Shown: one piece after another, positions 20,330 through 35,232 of the stretch | Numbering within the stretch: position 1 is the stretch's first letter | Layout of the letters: every line of letters begins with the position of its first letter | From: Anastatus disparis | Taxonomy: Eukaryota; Arthropoda; Insecta; Hymenoptera; Eupelmidae | Assembly (NCBI GenBank): GCA_017163975.1 | Contig: JAFFSR010000136.1 | Span: 4,771,501-4,835,500, forward strand | Direction: 5' to 3' | DNA: 64,000 nt | The notes under the pieces: generated by a model | The model's input: the letters and a program-made list of their open reading frames with translations, nothing else | Told to the model about the DNA's origin: nothing | Database searches by the model: none | Program-made: the position numbers and the translations under genes

Positions 20330-21664
20330 TAATATTCTGATTTTTCAGTAATTAACTTTTAATATTAAGTAGAATAAGTCGAGTTTGAGTCTGACTGGTA
20401 CGTATGAATGTATAGATATGTTAATATGTTTGTACAAATAATACATCAATGCCTCTAAAGTATTTTCTGTCAATTATAACGTTGAAAATACTATTTTTAA
20501 GATATCTTCAGATGCTAATATAGACTTTCTTCTCAATCTTTTAGTTATGGAATTTCCTTCTTTACCGATAAACATTTTTATCAACAGTAGCATAATTTTT
20601 TTTTTGCAAATCTCATCGATCAGTTGATAAAATATCAATTTTTATTTTTTTCAAGTTCACATGATTTATATTTATTATTGTGAATTTTTTAAAATACATT
20701 TTATCAGTAAATGTGATATTTGAACTATTATAACGCTAATATTTAACGTGATTATGTATACATTCTTTTACATAATTTGAACATATTAGATTGATGTTTA
20801 ATAATAATAATAAAATAAAAAACCATTTATGAAAATTATTATATAAATTCGCACAAGATAGACTATTTTTTGTTGCTTAGAATATGTTTTGCGAATATTT
20901 CTTTATAAATTAAATAATGATAGATACTCAAAAATAGTTTATAATGTTTATTGTAATCTATATAATTATGAACTAAGAGCTTAAAAATAAGAGAATTCTC
21001 GTTGGAGCGAACTGTTAGGCAGAGGCCACCGTTTGGTATACTTTTACCTTACTATTTCCCTCATCTTTAAAAAATTTTCTTTATAAAATTAAATGATTAA
21101 AAGAAACTAAATGAAAGAAAATAGCTTTTTGTATTATTAATTAATCTCGTAGAAAACAATGTAAATCAGATACTGCAAAAATTCAAATGTTTTCTGAAAA
21201 ATTGATTTTCAATAACAAAATATCAAATGTTCTATAAATGAGTTAATATAATTATATATAATATAATAAAATAAATTACCTATTCCATAAGTGAGCTTCA
21301 AGTGAGATATCCGTTTTACTGCGTCTTGTTGAGTTTGTATCACGCTGATGACGGTCGTTTTATCCTGAAATTGTGTTCAACGTTTGTTTTTTTTATTCGT
21401 TATCGTTAATACAGAGATCATAAAGAAGATAAAAAAAGTAATCAAAATATTTATCTTTTGGTCTTTATTTTTGAAATTTCAGTAGTTTGTTTTTGTTAAA
21501 AGTTATATATTTAAACTCTTTCAAATTTACTCTTTTTACCAAATAAAAGGCTACCATTTTAATGTTTAAAATCCAACTTTAACTTTATATTTTAAATCGA
21601 AGTAAATATGCGCAATACGCTGATCTTTGTCTACGTCACAGATTTAAGCAATTCAAGATATAAC

Positions 21665-21872
21665 CAACGAATATAGACGCTTATAGAAGCGTACTCTTAA
21701 ATGTGAAATTTCTGCCAAAAATGAGTTACCCAGCTACTGAGGGCGCCACTAGATCCCATGTATTTTTATATCTATATATATCAAATTTTTCATATGTATA
21801 GATATACAAACAATGTTAAAGGGACGAAAAATTTAACCCAGAAGTACGCTTCTATAAGCGTCTATCTTCGTT
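21665..21872. mobile_element. hAT-like MITE with 31-bp TIRs and 8-bp TSD
   Basis: A 208-bp element begins CAACGAATATAGACGCTTAT and ends with its complement; over 31 bp the two ends differ at one position. It is flanked by a perfect 8-bp direct repeat GATATAAC (21657-21664 and 21873-21880). The TIR contains a small palindrome, ACGCTTATAGAAGCGT. The 8-bp duplication and CA start fit hAT. It lies about 1.4 kb upstream of SAP30BP. Confidence 0.8.
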
Positions 21873-23143
21873 GATATAACGAAAACCATCTACCATCGTT
21901 TACTAGTCTATGGCAGGAAATAGAAGAAATTTAGGGAAGCGACTTCGTTGCGTACACGTTAACGCAGAAAATACGAGAAACACAAAATAAAGTGTTTATT
22001 TTAGGTTTTTTTTTGTCATCAATGATTTTTTCCAAATATAATTAACAGTTTTTTTTATTAGAGTATGGGATAAGGGTTCAATGAGGGATTTTTAGGTTAA
22101 TTGTAGGTATAAACTTTATTGATTTGGATTTAACTTCGAACCAAGGGTGAATCACGGAAGAATTTAGGATTTACGAGTTATAAGCCAAATTTATTGATTG
22201 AATATTTCTTAAGCAAATTCATCGAGAATATAATTCATCTCTTTTTAGTAAAATCAGGTCAGTGGTAGTGTTTCGTATTCTGATTATTTAAATGATTCTT
22301 CATTTATTATTAAAGCTAATTTAACCTTATTATTTTTATTCATCTCTCACACCATAGTGTTTAAGATTAAACAAATAGTTATTATAATAATATTTTAAGT
22401 TGTGATAATCATATATTTTTCACTGATGAAATTCTTACGAAATTGCTACTGTAACTATATCTTAAATACGACATTAAACGTTTTACAAAAAAATACTTTT
22501 CAAATAATCTCTTAAACTTAAGATTACGACATTGAACGTTTTACAGAAAAATTTACATAAACGAGTATTTCTTAATGTATTTATGAGAGAATATTTATCA
22601 GTATTTAGCATATCAATAACAAAGAAAATCTTTTCTTTTTTTTCTTGACAACTATTAATAAGATTGGACTCTGTTATCAATTATTTCCTTATAGATAGTA
22701 TTGTTCGATTCTTTACTAGTTTCATTTTCTTTAATCGTTTACTTGATATTTCTTATGTAGGTTTAAAAATATAGAGTTTTTCTAAAATCTTCATTCTAGA
22801 AGCTGGTATTTATACATTATGCATTTAAATTAAATAATTTCAAGCCTTTGACTATGTATCCAGAAAAACAATATATCTAATATATTATAAAAAATTTGGA
22901 ACATATCTTGAAAACTTTAAAAGTTTTTTATTAATGTTCTTGTTATTGCAATCATTTAGCTATTTACTTATTTAACTAATGTTACATATTTGTTAAGCAA
23001 TTAAAAATCTCAAAGTCTAATGCTTAATAAAAAAAGAGTACCTATTTGAGAAGTATTTATTTGAAAAATAATGAACTGTACATTTCATTATAAATAAATG
23101 TATTATAATTTTTTGTAAGCATAAAAATATTTTCTTTTTTCAG

Positions 23144-23236
23144 AAATCGTGAAAAAATTCCTGTGCAACATCACAACTGGTGAGTTACCACACAAAATAT
23201 TGCTTTGAAAATTGGAACTCTTAAAGTCAACTAATC
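23144..23236 (+). promoter_or_regulatory. Probable 5' UTR exon segment of SAP30BP
   Basis: A strong acceptor (TTTTCTTTTTTCAG ending at 23143) is followed by 93 bases without splice need up to the ATG at 23237. This suggests a spliced 5' UTR in front of an unsplit coding region. The upstream non-coding exon was not identified. Confidence 0.45.
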
Positions 23237-24229
23237 ATGTCTGTACAAAGTGTTGCTCTGGCATCTCTAACGGCCACCTATACTGATTCGGAGGGTGAGG
23301 AAGGAGTGGATGACGACCTTCAGGAGAATTCAAACACTCCCAAAGGGGCTGCTCCACAATATGCCCAAGGTGGTCAGTCCCAAGGTTACATCAGTCCTAA
23401 ATCTGGCAGATCAGCCTCAAATAGCCCTCTCACTATTAGCGTCAAGAATTTTAACAATTTGCCAAATGTACCCACCTTAGTTACAGATGTAACAGCAAAA
23501 GTGCAGAGATTAGTTTCTTATTTCGATGACACTGTAGTCTCTGATGATGAGGGAACTGCAATAGTTGCTTTCGAAGCTGTGGCTTCAATTAATGGAAAGC
23601 CACCTTCGGAAACAGCAGAACAGCAGTCTCCCAATCGTCAAGGGGATTTGATTTCAGATGGCGAAGCGGATGCATACGGTGTTGTTATACCATCTGATCC
23701 ACCTGGAACGTGTCCACAAGAATTGCAGGAAAAAATTAAAAATCTTCATAAGAAAATGGAGTCTGGACGTTTGGATATGAACAAACTTATACAACAAAGG
23801 AAAGACTTCAGGAATCCATCCATTTATGAAAAATTAATTCAGTATTGTAGTATCAATGAATTAGGTACTAATTATCCTCCCGACAGATTTGACCCTTTCA
23901 AATGGAATAAGGACTCTTTTTATGAAGAACTGGCAAAGTCGCAAAAGACAGAGATGGAGAAATTGGAGAAAGCAAGGAAAGAAAAAACTAAAATGGAAAT
24001 AATTTCTGGAACAGCCAAACGACCAAATACTACACCAGCAGCTACAGAAGATGAGGCCAAAAAGAGAAAAAGCAAATGGGATCAAGTTTCTACAATTTCT
24101 ACTGCTGCTACAGCAGTTAAACCAACTACTGTCGCTCAACCTGCATTGACAACACTAACCTCTTCTGTAACTGGTACAAAAGCAACAGTAATATCAGCTT
24201 TTGGTTCTTTACCAAAGAAAAGACTGTAA
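23237..24229 (+). CDS. SAP30BP: SAP30-binding protein (HCNGP family)
   Basis: This single open frame of 330 residues is a nuclear protein of the HCNGP family. Known relatives bind the Sin3-associated factor SAP30 and associate with the splicing machinery. The N-terminus is acidic and Ser-rich (TYTDSEGEEG, residues 14-23; SDDEG, 102-106). The conserved HCNGP core begins at IPSDPPG (151-157). It continues through FRNPSIYEKLIQYCSINELG (191-210) and FDPFKWNKDSFYEELAKSQK, then a charged coiled stretch (235-255). The basic KKRKSKWD (275-282) and a Thr/Ala-rich tail ending in KKRL follow. Length is close to the family norm of about 300-310. The ATG is the first in frame. The coding region has no intron, unlike AARS2, PTPMT1 and ATG14. 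Confidence 0.95.
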   Translation: MSVQSVALASLTATYTDSEGEEGVDDDLQENSNTPKGAAPQYAQGGQSQGYISPKSGRSASNSPLTISVKNFNNLPNVPTLVTDVTAKVQRLVSYFDDTVVSDDEGTAIVAFEAVASINGKPPSETAEQQSPNRQGDLISDGEADAYGVVIPSDPPGTCPQELQEKIKNLHKKMESGRLDMNKLIQQRKDFRNPSIYEKLIQYCSINELGTNYPPDRFDPFKWNKDSFYEELAKSQKTEMEKLEKARKEKTKMEIISGTAKRPNTTPAATEDEAKKRKSKWDQVSTISTAATAVKPTTVAQPALTTLTSSVTGTKATVISAFGSLPKKRL

Positions 24230-26203
24230 CACTTGATTATTTATTGTAAATATTACTTAATTGTTTAAAAAGTAAATTGTTTGAGCCTTTTGTCGTATAG
24301 GGAATTATAAATTGACCTCTGAAAATCAATTGTTGAAATTTTTTTTAATTTCAAAATTTGTATAAACAATCATAAAAATTATTTGCATTAAAATATTTAC
24401 ATTTTATTTGTTATCACTATTTTTAAATTATTTGCACGCTTATATTAAACGTACTAATATTTTAAAAATATGTGAGCTATCATGATTAAAAAAAATTTCA
24501 AGATTTTCAGCTTATGATGAATGTTAAGTGATTTGATTGACGATTTTTTATATGCAAAAGATTCAAAATGTATGCTGGACTACTGCCATGATTAAAATAA
24601 ATTTTTAATTTGTCATAAAATTGTTCAGTAGAAATTTAGAACAGTTATTTAGTGCAGTTATCAAAACATAATATCTTTTTACACTTAAAAATATGAAAAT
24701 AAGTAGTATATAAATACGATTTCTAAAAAAAAAAAACAAAAATAAAACTAATTTGTGTCAATATGGCTATTTATATATAAATCTAAAAATTATTTTAGAT
24801 AATGTACTTTTTAAACTTTATTTTGCATATTGTACAAAGAAATACATGAATAAAAATAAAAAAATTAACTTTCATGTAATATCATCTTAGATTACAGTTC
24901 TAAATTTAAGTTAACATAAAACATTAGACAGCGAATATTGGACACCAAATTAATAAATATTTCATCTAAATAAAAATGCCTTCAATCACAAAAATGTTAA
25001 AACAGTAAATTGACTTTTTGAAATATTACCATTATAATTTTTAAATAAATTCTTTCTAGCTTTTAAAATTTATTTTTGTGATTGAATTTATAATACTGAT
25101 ACTATTAAGGTTTTAAGTTCTCTAAGTATATGTAAAATATTACCAAGTAATACAAATGTTTAAATTTGTTATAAAAATTTCCTACAGACATTAATAAAAA
25201 TAATTTTAATTTACATAAAAATTAATATTAAAATTATTACTTACGTAAACTTGTATTGTTGATATTTCAGTTAAAACATTTTGATCCTGACTTACTGTAT
25301 ATCTTTCTTTAAATAAGGTAACAGAGCATTTTATTCAAACATTCTACTATGTAGTATGTTTAGAAATCAATTATTAAGTCATCTAATAAATTTGATTTAA
25401 CAGTTATGAAAATTTTTAGTAAAATAATTAATGCGAGCAAGTGATAATGTTCATTTATTTTATATAGAAGTTAAGAATTATTAGTGTTCAATTTTAAAAT
25501 TATCACTTAAACCAATCAGATAATTTTCTATGTTATAATATTTTCTACTATAAAATTCTTCTATGATAATTTTTATTCTTATGTACATAATTTCAATAAA
25601 AAATTTTGAAAATATACAATATACATCATGAAGTATACATTTAAATTATAAGCAGAATATGTTAAGTTTCTCTAAATAAAAAATAAAATCCTTGTGTACA
25701 TAAAATGTTTTTCAACTAATGAAATTGTTGTATTTATTATTAAAAACATTCTCCAAATTTCAATTTAATTTATTATCTGCTAATTTTTAAAAATTTGAAA
25801 AAACTTCATAATATATAATTTTATATGAAGAAAATTTAATACACAACCATCTAGATTTGTATATTTATACACATAAAATACTAATATAAAAAGATTAAAT
25901 TTTTCTTATATTTTATTTATGAAATTTTTTTTTTTAAATTTATCTGCATTAAAAATCGTAATTCTATTTGAATTGACTGCAGTTTCACGTGCAACTTTAC
26001 CGGTGCGCATAACTGACCTAAATAATGGGTAAAATACATCACCATTTTCACGTTATGTTGCCTAATAAAATAAGTGTTACACAATGAATTTTAATAAAAT
26101 CCAATTATTTGGGCCTGGCTTAAATGTAAACAATATAAAAACTTAAAAATTAATACGTTTTTAAAAATATTCAAGAAAAATAAAAAAATAACCTATATGT
26201 TAT
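24230..26203. other. SAP30BP 3' flank and AARS2 upstream region
   Basis: This is very AT-rich non-coding sequence with several AATAAA-type signals, for example near 24838-24860. A GC-richer patch near 25980-26030 (TTTCACGTGCAACTTTACCG) precedes the AARS2 start by about 180 bp and may be its promoter. No transposon ends were recognised. Confidence 0.5.
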
Positions 26204-30384
<4,181 letters not shown>

Positions 30385-30548
30385 TTTTAGATTTATTATT
30401 ATTAAAACATGTGAAATTAGACTTTATTTAATAAATATTTTTAAAACAGTTATTTAAAAAAGTTTACCCGGTAATTTAACATAACACTGTACATCAATTA
30501 GCTAATTTTTGTATATGAATACAAAACAAGATTTTTTTCATAAATATA

Positions 30549-31378
30549 CTAAGATTTTTCACGTTCTATTTGTTCGTTATAAAATATTTTTAAAGCCTTC
30601 CATTGAGCTTTATGGATGAGTATGTGTTCACGTTTGCTTCTCATGTAATCTACTGCTTCTTCAGGGGTCCAACCATGTTTCTAAATATAAAAAAACAAAT
30701 TTTATTTAAATAAGTAATAGAATAAATAATTATTTATCAATTTTATATATATATATTCAAAAATCTTTCAAACCATCATGAGATAACATCCAACAAGAGT
30801 TGCACTACGCGTCCTGCCAGCTTTACAATGAACATACACAGTTGCTGATTTGTTATCTTCATTTTGTAAATTTAAATTACTAAAGTTATTAATAAAGTTC
30901 ACACCACGTTTAAGTTTTTCTTGACAAGGTGCCTCAAATATGTCTGTTGTTGACAGTTGTAAAAATTGCACATTATGTTTTTTCCATTCCTGTTGATAAA
31001 ATTATTGTATATTAAAAAATCGTTTTTATTTCATAAATTATTACTTTATTTATCATCGTAAAAAATTTTAAATTACCTCACCAGTATTTGACAAAAGCCA
31101 TAACTCATAGTCTTCATTCATTGATACTACAGCCTTAACATTTTCTTCATTTATTAACTGAATTAAACAATAAAAATTTACAGTAATTTTTTGTATATAA
31201 ATTTTTATAAATATTAAAATAAATAATAAAAAATTATTACCTGTTTTGTCATTGCCTTAAAAGGTAGTGCTCCAAGAATTACTGTTTCATCAATTTTATC
31301 GTACCATCTTCGAGATGAAATTTTTTCCATAAATACATTATACAGTAGGGATGGATAAAAAGTTACTCTGGCGAACAT
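30549..31378 (-). CDS. PTPMT1: PTPMT1-like mitochondrial phosphatidylglycerophosphatase
   Basis: Four exons on the minus strand, 31241-31378, 31077-31157, 30774-30989 and 30549-30680, give 188 residues. All three introns are phase 0. The N-terminus [19 protein letters not shown] followed by RRWYDKIDE and ILGALPF is diagnostic of PTPMT1. The active site HCKAGRTR matches HCX5R, with nucleophile C128 and R134; D89 is a plausible general acid. The enzyme is known to dephosphorylate phosphatidylglycerophosphate in the inner mitochondrial membrane during cardiolipin synthesis. The donor after exon 3 is GTTTGA, a weak site. Its 3' end faces AARS2. Confidence 0.93.
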
Positions 31379-32151
31379 TTTTACTGTAAGAAAAATGATT
31401 TATTTAACATATTTTCATTAAAAATAAAATAACTTTAAATATACTTAATAATTACACTAATATAAAAAATATAATTTAATTAAAATATCGACGAATTATC
31501 GATTTTCGTCAATAATCAATATTTTTTAGATTTCTCAATCTTTGTTAAATATTTTTTATAGAACTGAACACGCGTTTAAACGGAAGCAGAGGAGAAACTA
31601 CATAGGGAAAGTCAAGCAATGTCATAAAAGACAGATATTTAAGCTGGTGAAACTTAAGAGGGGGAACAGTAAAAAGTGGGACTTAGAAAGATTGAAAGTG
31701 GGGCCAGTTTAAAAATACAGTTTGTAAAGAATTGAACCTTGAACCTTGAACTAAAGAATTATTTTTGTTACTATTGTTAACATTATTAATATTTAATATT
31801 TTTCCTATGAATACGTATTTATAAGTTGAATAGAGAAAATTTATTTCAGTCATAGTAATTTGAATGAAAATACTATTTTGAAGCACATTGTCATGTCCTA
31901 ATTTTTATCCAAGACTTTTTCCTTTCAACATACAAAATAAATTACTAATAATACCTTTGTAAAAGCAAATGTTGTTTATTCTTTCATTTTGCATAAATAT
32001 TCAGAAAATTTAATTTGTACAAAATTAATTTGTTTGAAATTATTCAATATAATTCCATTTTAAATAATAAAAATTTTCAAGTATTTATATTTTACACTAT
32101 ACATAAGTAGTTAATTAATTTACAACTTAAAAAAATGTACACAATTCATAA
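31379..32151. other. Spacer between MTG1 and PTPMT1
   Basis: This 773-bp gap between two minus-strand genes holds the MTG1 3' UTR and the PTPMT1 promoter. The stretch 31570-31720 is GC-richer than its surroundings and purine-rich on the plus strand. No gene or repeat is recognised. Confidence 0.5.
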
Positions 32152-33123
32152 CTAATCGTTTTCTAGAATATCCTTATCTAAACAATAATATCCCAACTCT
32201 CCGCTTCTAAAAACTTTAATAAAATGTTCAGCTGCAAAATGGAAATCTGGTCTATATATATACTGCCCATCATAATTTCTAATTTTTTTAACTTTTTTTA
32301 ATTTAACAGCAATTTGAATAAGAAGTTCCATCACGTCATCAGTTGGTCCTTGTAAATTCAATTTTTCAACATATTCAAGTCTATGATTTTTATTTAACCA
32401 AAATAACAAATAATCAGCTATCACTTGAACCCCTACTATATGATCCTGAGTACATCCAACTGCAGCCAATTTTAAACCACTGTAAACATCTTTGATATAT
32501 GGTGGCAATATTCCCGGTGTATCTAATAAATATACTAAGGGTTCTGTGGATATTTTAATTCTAGTCATAACTGATTTTGTAACTCCAGCTACATTTCCAA
32601 CAGTTGTTGCCTTTGCTTTACGTAAATGAGTATTTCTTAATCGATTTATAAGAGAAGATTTGCCAGTGTTTGGTACACCAATTACCATTACACAAAACTC
32701 TTTTTCTTGAGACCTATTAAAACGATCCGATTCTGTTATCAATTTTTTCATTAAAGGTAATATTGTTTTACCTTCTTTACAAGTGTCATCTTTTAAATTT
32801 GTTTGTACAACGTTTCTTATGCCTTCATTATGTAACCTATTTAATGCAGGGACCATATATGTTTTATCAGCTAAATCTATTTTACTTAAAACAAGAATGT
32901 GTGGTTTTAAACCACATAATGTATTTCTAAAATCTGCATATCGACCAGAAATTGGTATTCGTGCATCATGCACTTCAATCAAACAATCAACGTTTTTTAA
33001 ATTTTTTTCCATTTGTTGAATTCCTTTTCCCATGTGTCCAGGAAACCACCGTAATGCATCTTTATCAGGAATTCTAAATACATCTCGAAAATTTCTTACT
33101 TTACCTCCTATTGTACTGGCCAT
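32152..33123 (-). CDS. MTG1: Mitochondrial ribosome-associated GTPase 1
   Basis: This frame of 323 residues from ATG (33121-33123) to TAA belongs to the circularly permuted YlqF/MTG1 GTPases, which help assemble the large mitoribosomal subunit at the inner membrane. WFPGHMGKG (26-34) opens the domain. The permuted order is then visible: G4 as LSKIDLAD (79-86, Ser replacing the usual Asn), G1 as GVPNTGKSS (149-157), the G2 Thr region near 173, and G3 as DTPG (201-204). The family-typical VHDARIP lies at 51-57. The frame stays open upstream for about 60 bases to a possible acceptor near 33180 (TTTCAG), so an upstream exon encoding more of the presequence could exist. The coding part seen here is unsplit. 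Confidence 0.93.
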   Translation of the reverse strand: MASTIGGKVRNFRDVFRIPDKDALRWFPGHMGKGIQQMEKNLKNVDCLIEVHDARIPISGRYADFRNTLCGLKPHILVLSKIDLADKTYMVPALNRLHNEGIRNVVQTNLKDDTCKEGKTILPLMKKLITESDRFNRSQEKEFCVMVIGVPNTGKSSLINRLRNTHLRKAKATTVGNVAGVTKSVMTRIKISTEPLVYLLDTPGILPPYIKDVYSGLKLAAVGCTQDHIVGVQVIADYLLFWLNKNHRLEYVEKLNLQGPTDDVMELLIQIAVKLKKVKKIRNYDGQYIYRPDFHFAAEHFIKVFRSGELGYYCLDKDILEND

Positions 33124-35232
33124 TGCTTCTTCTTTCTTCAAAATATTAGTTACTACAGCATGAAAATCTATTTTCCTGAAACTAAAATATAAAATTTATT
33201 TAATCTAATAAGAACATCAGAAAAAGAATTTCAAATAAAATTTATTGCTATTAGATAAGAGAGTTATCATAGTAACCTTTAATTTTAAAAGTTCAAATTG
33301 AAAATATTAAGAATATGCATAAAATAAATCTAAAATATAATCAAGGAAATTAAATACTTAAAAATAAATTTTAAATAATATTTAAAAATAAACAAATTTG
33401 AATATACCTTAATTATTGACCTACCATCAATAAAAAAAACTTCTAAATTGAATAATTCACGAAATAATAATAATTTGTTTATTTATATTTAAATAAAAAA
33501 GGAAACTATTATTGAATTTTCATTGTTAATTCAACAAAAATGTGCGATACTTCAATTTTTTTTTTGGTTAACCATTACTCTATTTTTGATTACCGGCGTT
33601 CTCATTGTAACAGCTGATTGGCTATTTTAATAATTCGACTAACGTCGTAGTTATAAAGACATTCAAAATCTTTGTTCCAACCATCACTACATTACGAAAA
33701 TTCTTCCCAGTTCAGATAGCTAAAAATTAAAACGCAATAGTTAAATTCCACGTTTATTTAATACTCAAGTAAAATAAGTCAGTTTAATTTTAATTAAAAT
33801 CAATACTTAAATACAATAATATTTTGATGTACATAAGTGATAAATATACGACTGAAGTATATTAAATATTTACAGGTATTGTTTTAATCTCATTATAACC
33901 TATTATAATATAATAATTAATTTTTTAAATCTATAATTTCCATAAAAATTATTAAAAATAAATTACTGTTTTTGTAGCTAATCATTTAATCGTTGTAAAA
34001 AAGTAATTAATTTTTTTTAAATTATTTACTTTTAAATTCTATACTTTGCGACATGTGCCATCTGGGGAATTAAGAAAATAAACAATGTGTGTTTTTAAAG
34101 TTTCACGTGATATTTTATTATGAAACTTTGTTTACTTAAAAAAAAAAGAAAAGGTAAAAAATTTAGATATTTCAATTTTTTAGTTTGTGGGAATACACAA
34201 AAAAATTTTGTAATCTAATCCAACATATACACTATAATTTGATTATATTTTTATATTACAGTAATGATCAGCATTGAAATAAGTGCATTTAAAAGAGAAA
34301 CATTTAATTTTAACGAAAATTTCACGACGTGACATGGTAACGCAAGTCATATATTCCGTTTGTAAATATACGTATCCATCTATATAGATATAAGAAAAAA
34401 TATACATCGAAGACAAGCAGTACCCCAGGTATGAATCCGTGATATCCGTATACAAGCGTCTACGTCATTCTTAGTTCTCGCAGACCTCGTCATCGGCGCT
34501 CCGCAATAATAATTCCAACTATCTAAATCTAACCGTATTGGGGCCAAAATATACCTATACCAGTGCTGCTGTATAAAATAAAGGCTCGGTTTGACAGTTA
34601 TGCATGCGCTACGGCGCACCGCACCACATTCTCTTTGCAAACGATAATAATCAAAGGAAAAAGAGATCCTCGTCTATTTTGTGCGGGAAGGTAATATAAA
34701 GACGATAATGGAGTGTGGTGATCGTCGCTTGTTAAAGCGACGACCCTACGAGACTCCAATCATCAAGAGACATTATAAGTAACCTTAAGACTTTTCGGAG
34801 AATATTCCGATAATCCGAAAACTTTCTCTTATTCCTCTCTCTCAATACGTATATACACATTATTCTTTTTCTCTCTCTTTTTCTTCTTGTCTTGTTAAAG
34901 AAAAAGAGAAGCCAATATTATGCATCGATAGTTGTTGCCTACTGTGCCATTACAATCTTGGAGAAGGTAAATAACGGATCAGCTGATGAGTGACAGCAGA
35001 CAGAACGAAGCAGCGCACCCATTGTTTTTCTTGTTCTCTCTTTCTCTCTCTTTGACTTCTTCTCTTTCGGCATATATACTAGCTTCTCTTTATTCTGTTG
35101 TCCTCCACCAACGCTGCCGCTACATTAATCTAAGAGAGCTGTTGACGCTTTCGTGTAACTATCATCATAATTATTTTATTGTTTCCGACGAAGAAACGAC
35201 AAGTTATACAAGTCGATGTTGCTGCTGAAATT
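33124..35232. promoter_or_regulatory. Divergent MTG1 / ATG14 intergenic region
   Basis: About 2.1 kb separates two divergent starts. Near 33590-33720 a GC-richer patch contains GATTGGCT, an inverted CCAAT box in the MTG1 orientation, followed by a likely transcription start zone. Near 34440-35000 a second such patch precedes ATG14, with CT-rich runs (TCTCTCTTTTTCTTCTTG). The likely ATG14 5' UTR occupies roughly the last 500 bases. These roles are inferred from position and composition only. Confidence 0.4.

Larger units (their letters stand above)
17758..21656. other. Intergenic region between kinase 3' end and SAP30BP
   Basis: No protein gene is recognisable. It holds one copy of a dispersed repeat (19325-19712), a TTAA foldback (19948-20329) and a small GC-rich hairpin near 18166-18183. 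The start presumably includes the kinase 3' UTR. A slightly GC-richer patch near 21290-21380 could be a promoter or first non-coding exon for SAP30BP, but nothing proves it. Confidence 0.5.

Noticed and set aside
21340..21385. C/D-box snoRNA (CTGATGAC ... CTGA)
   Set aside because: The boxes are only about 25 bases apart and no terminal stem was seen.
33124..33141. TTG start six codons upstream for MTG1
   Set aside because: Nuclear genes rarely start at TTG; the ATG at 33121-33123 fits, although an upstream exon remains possible.
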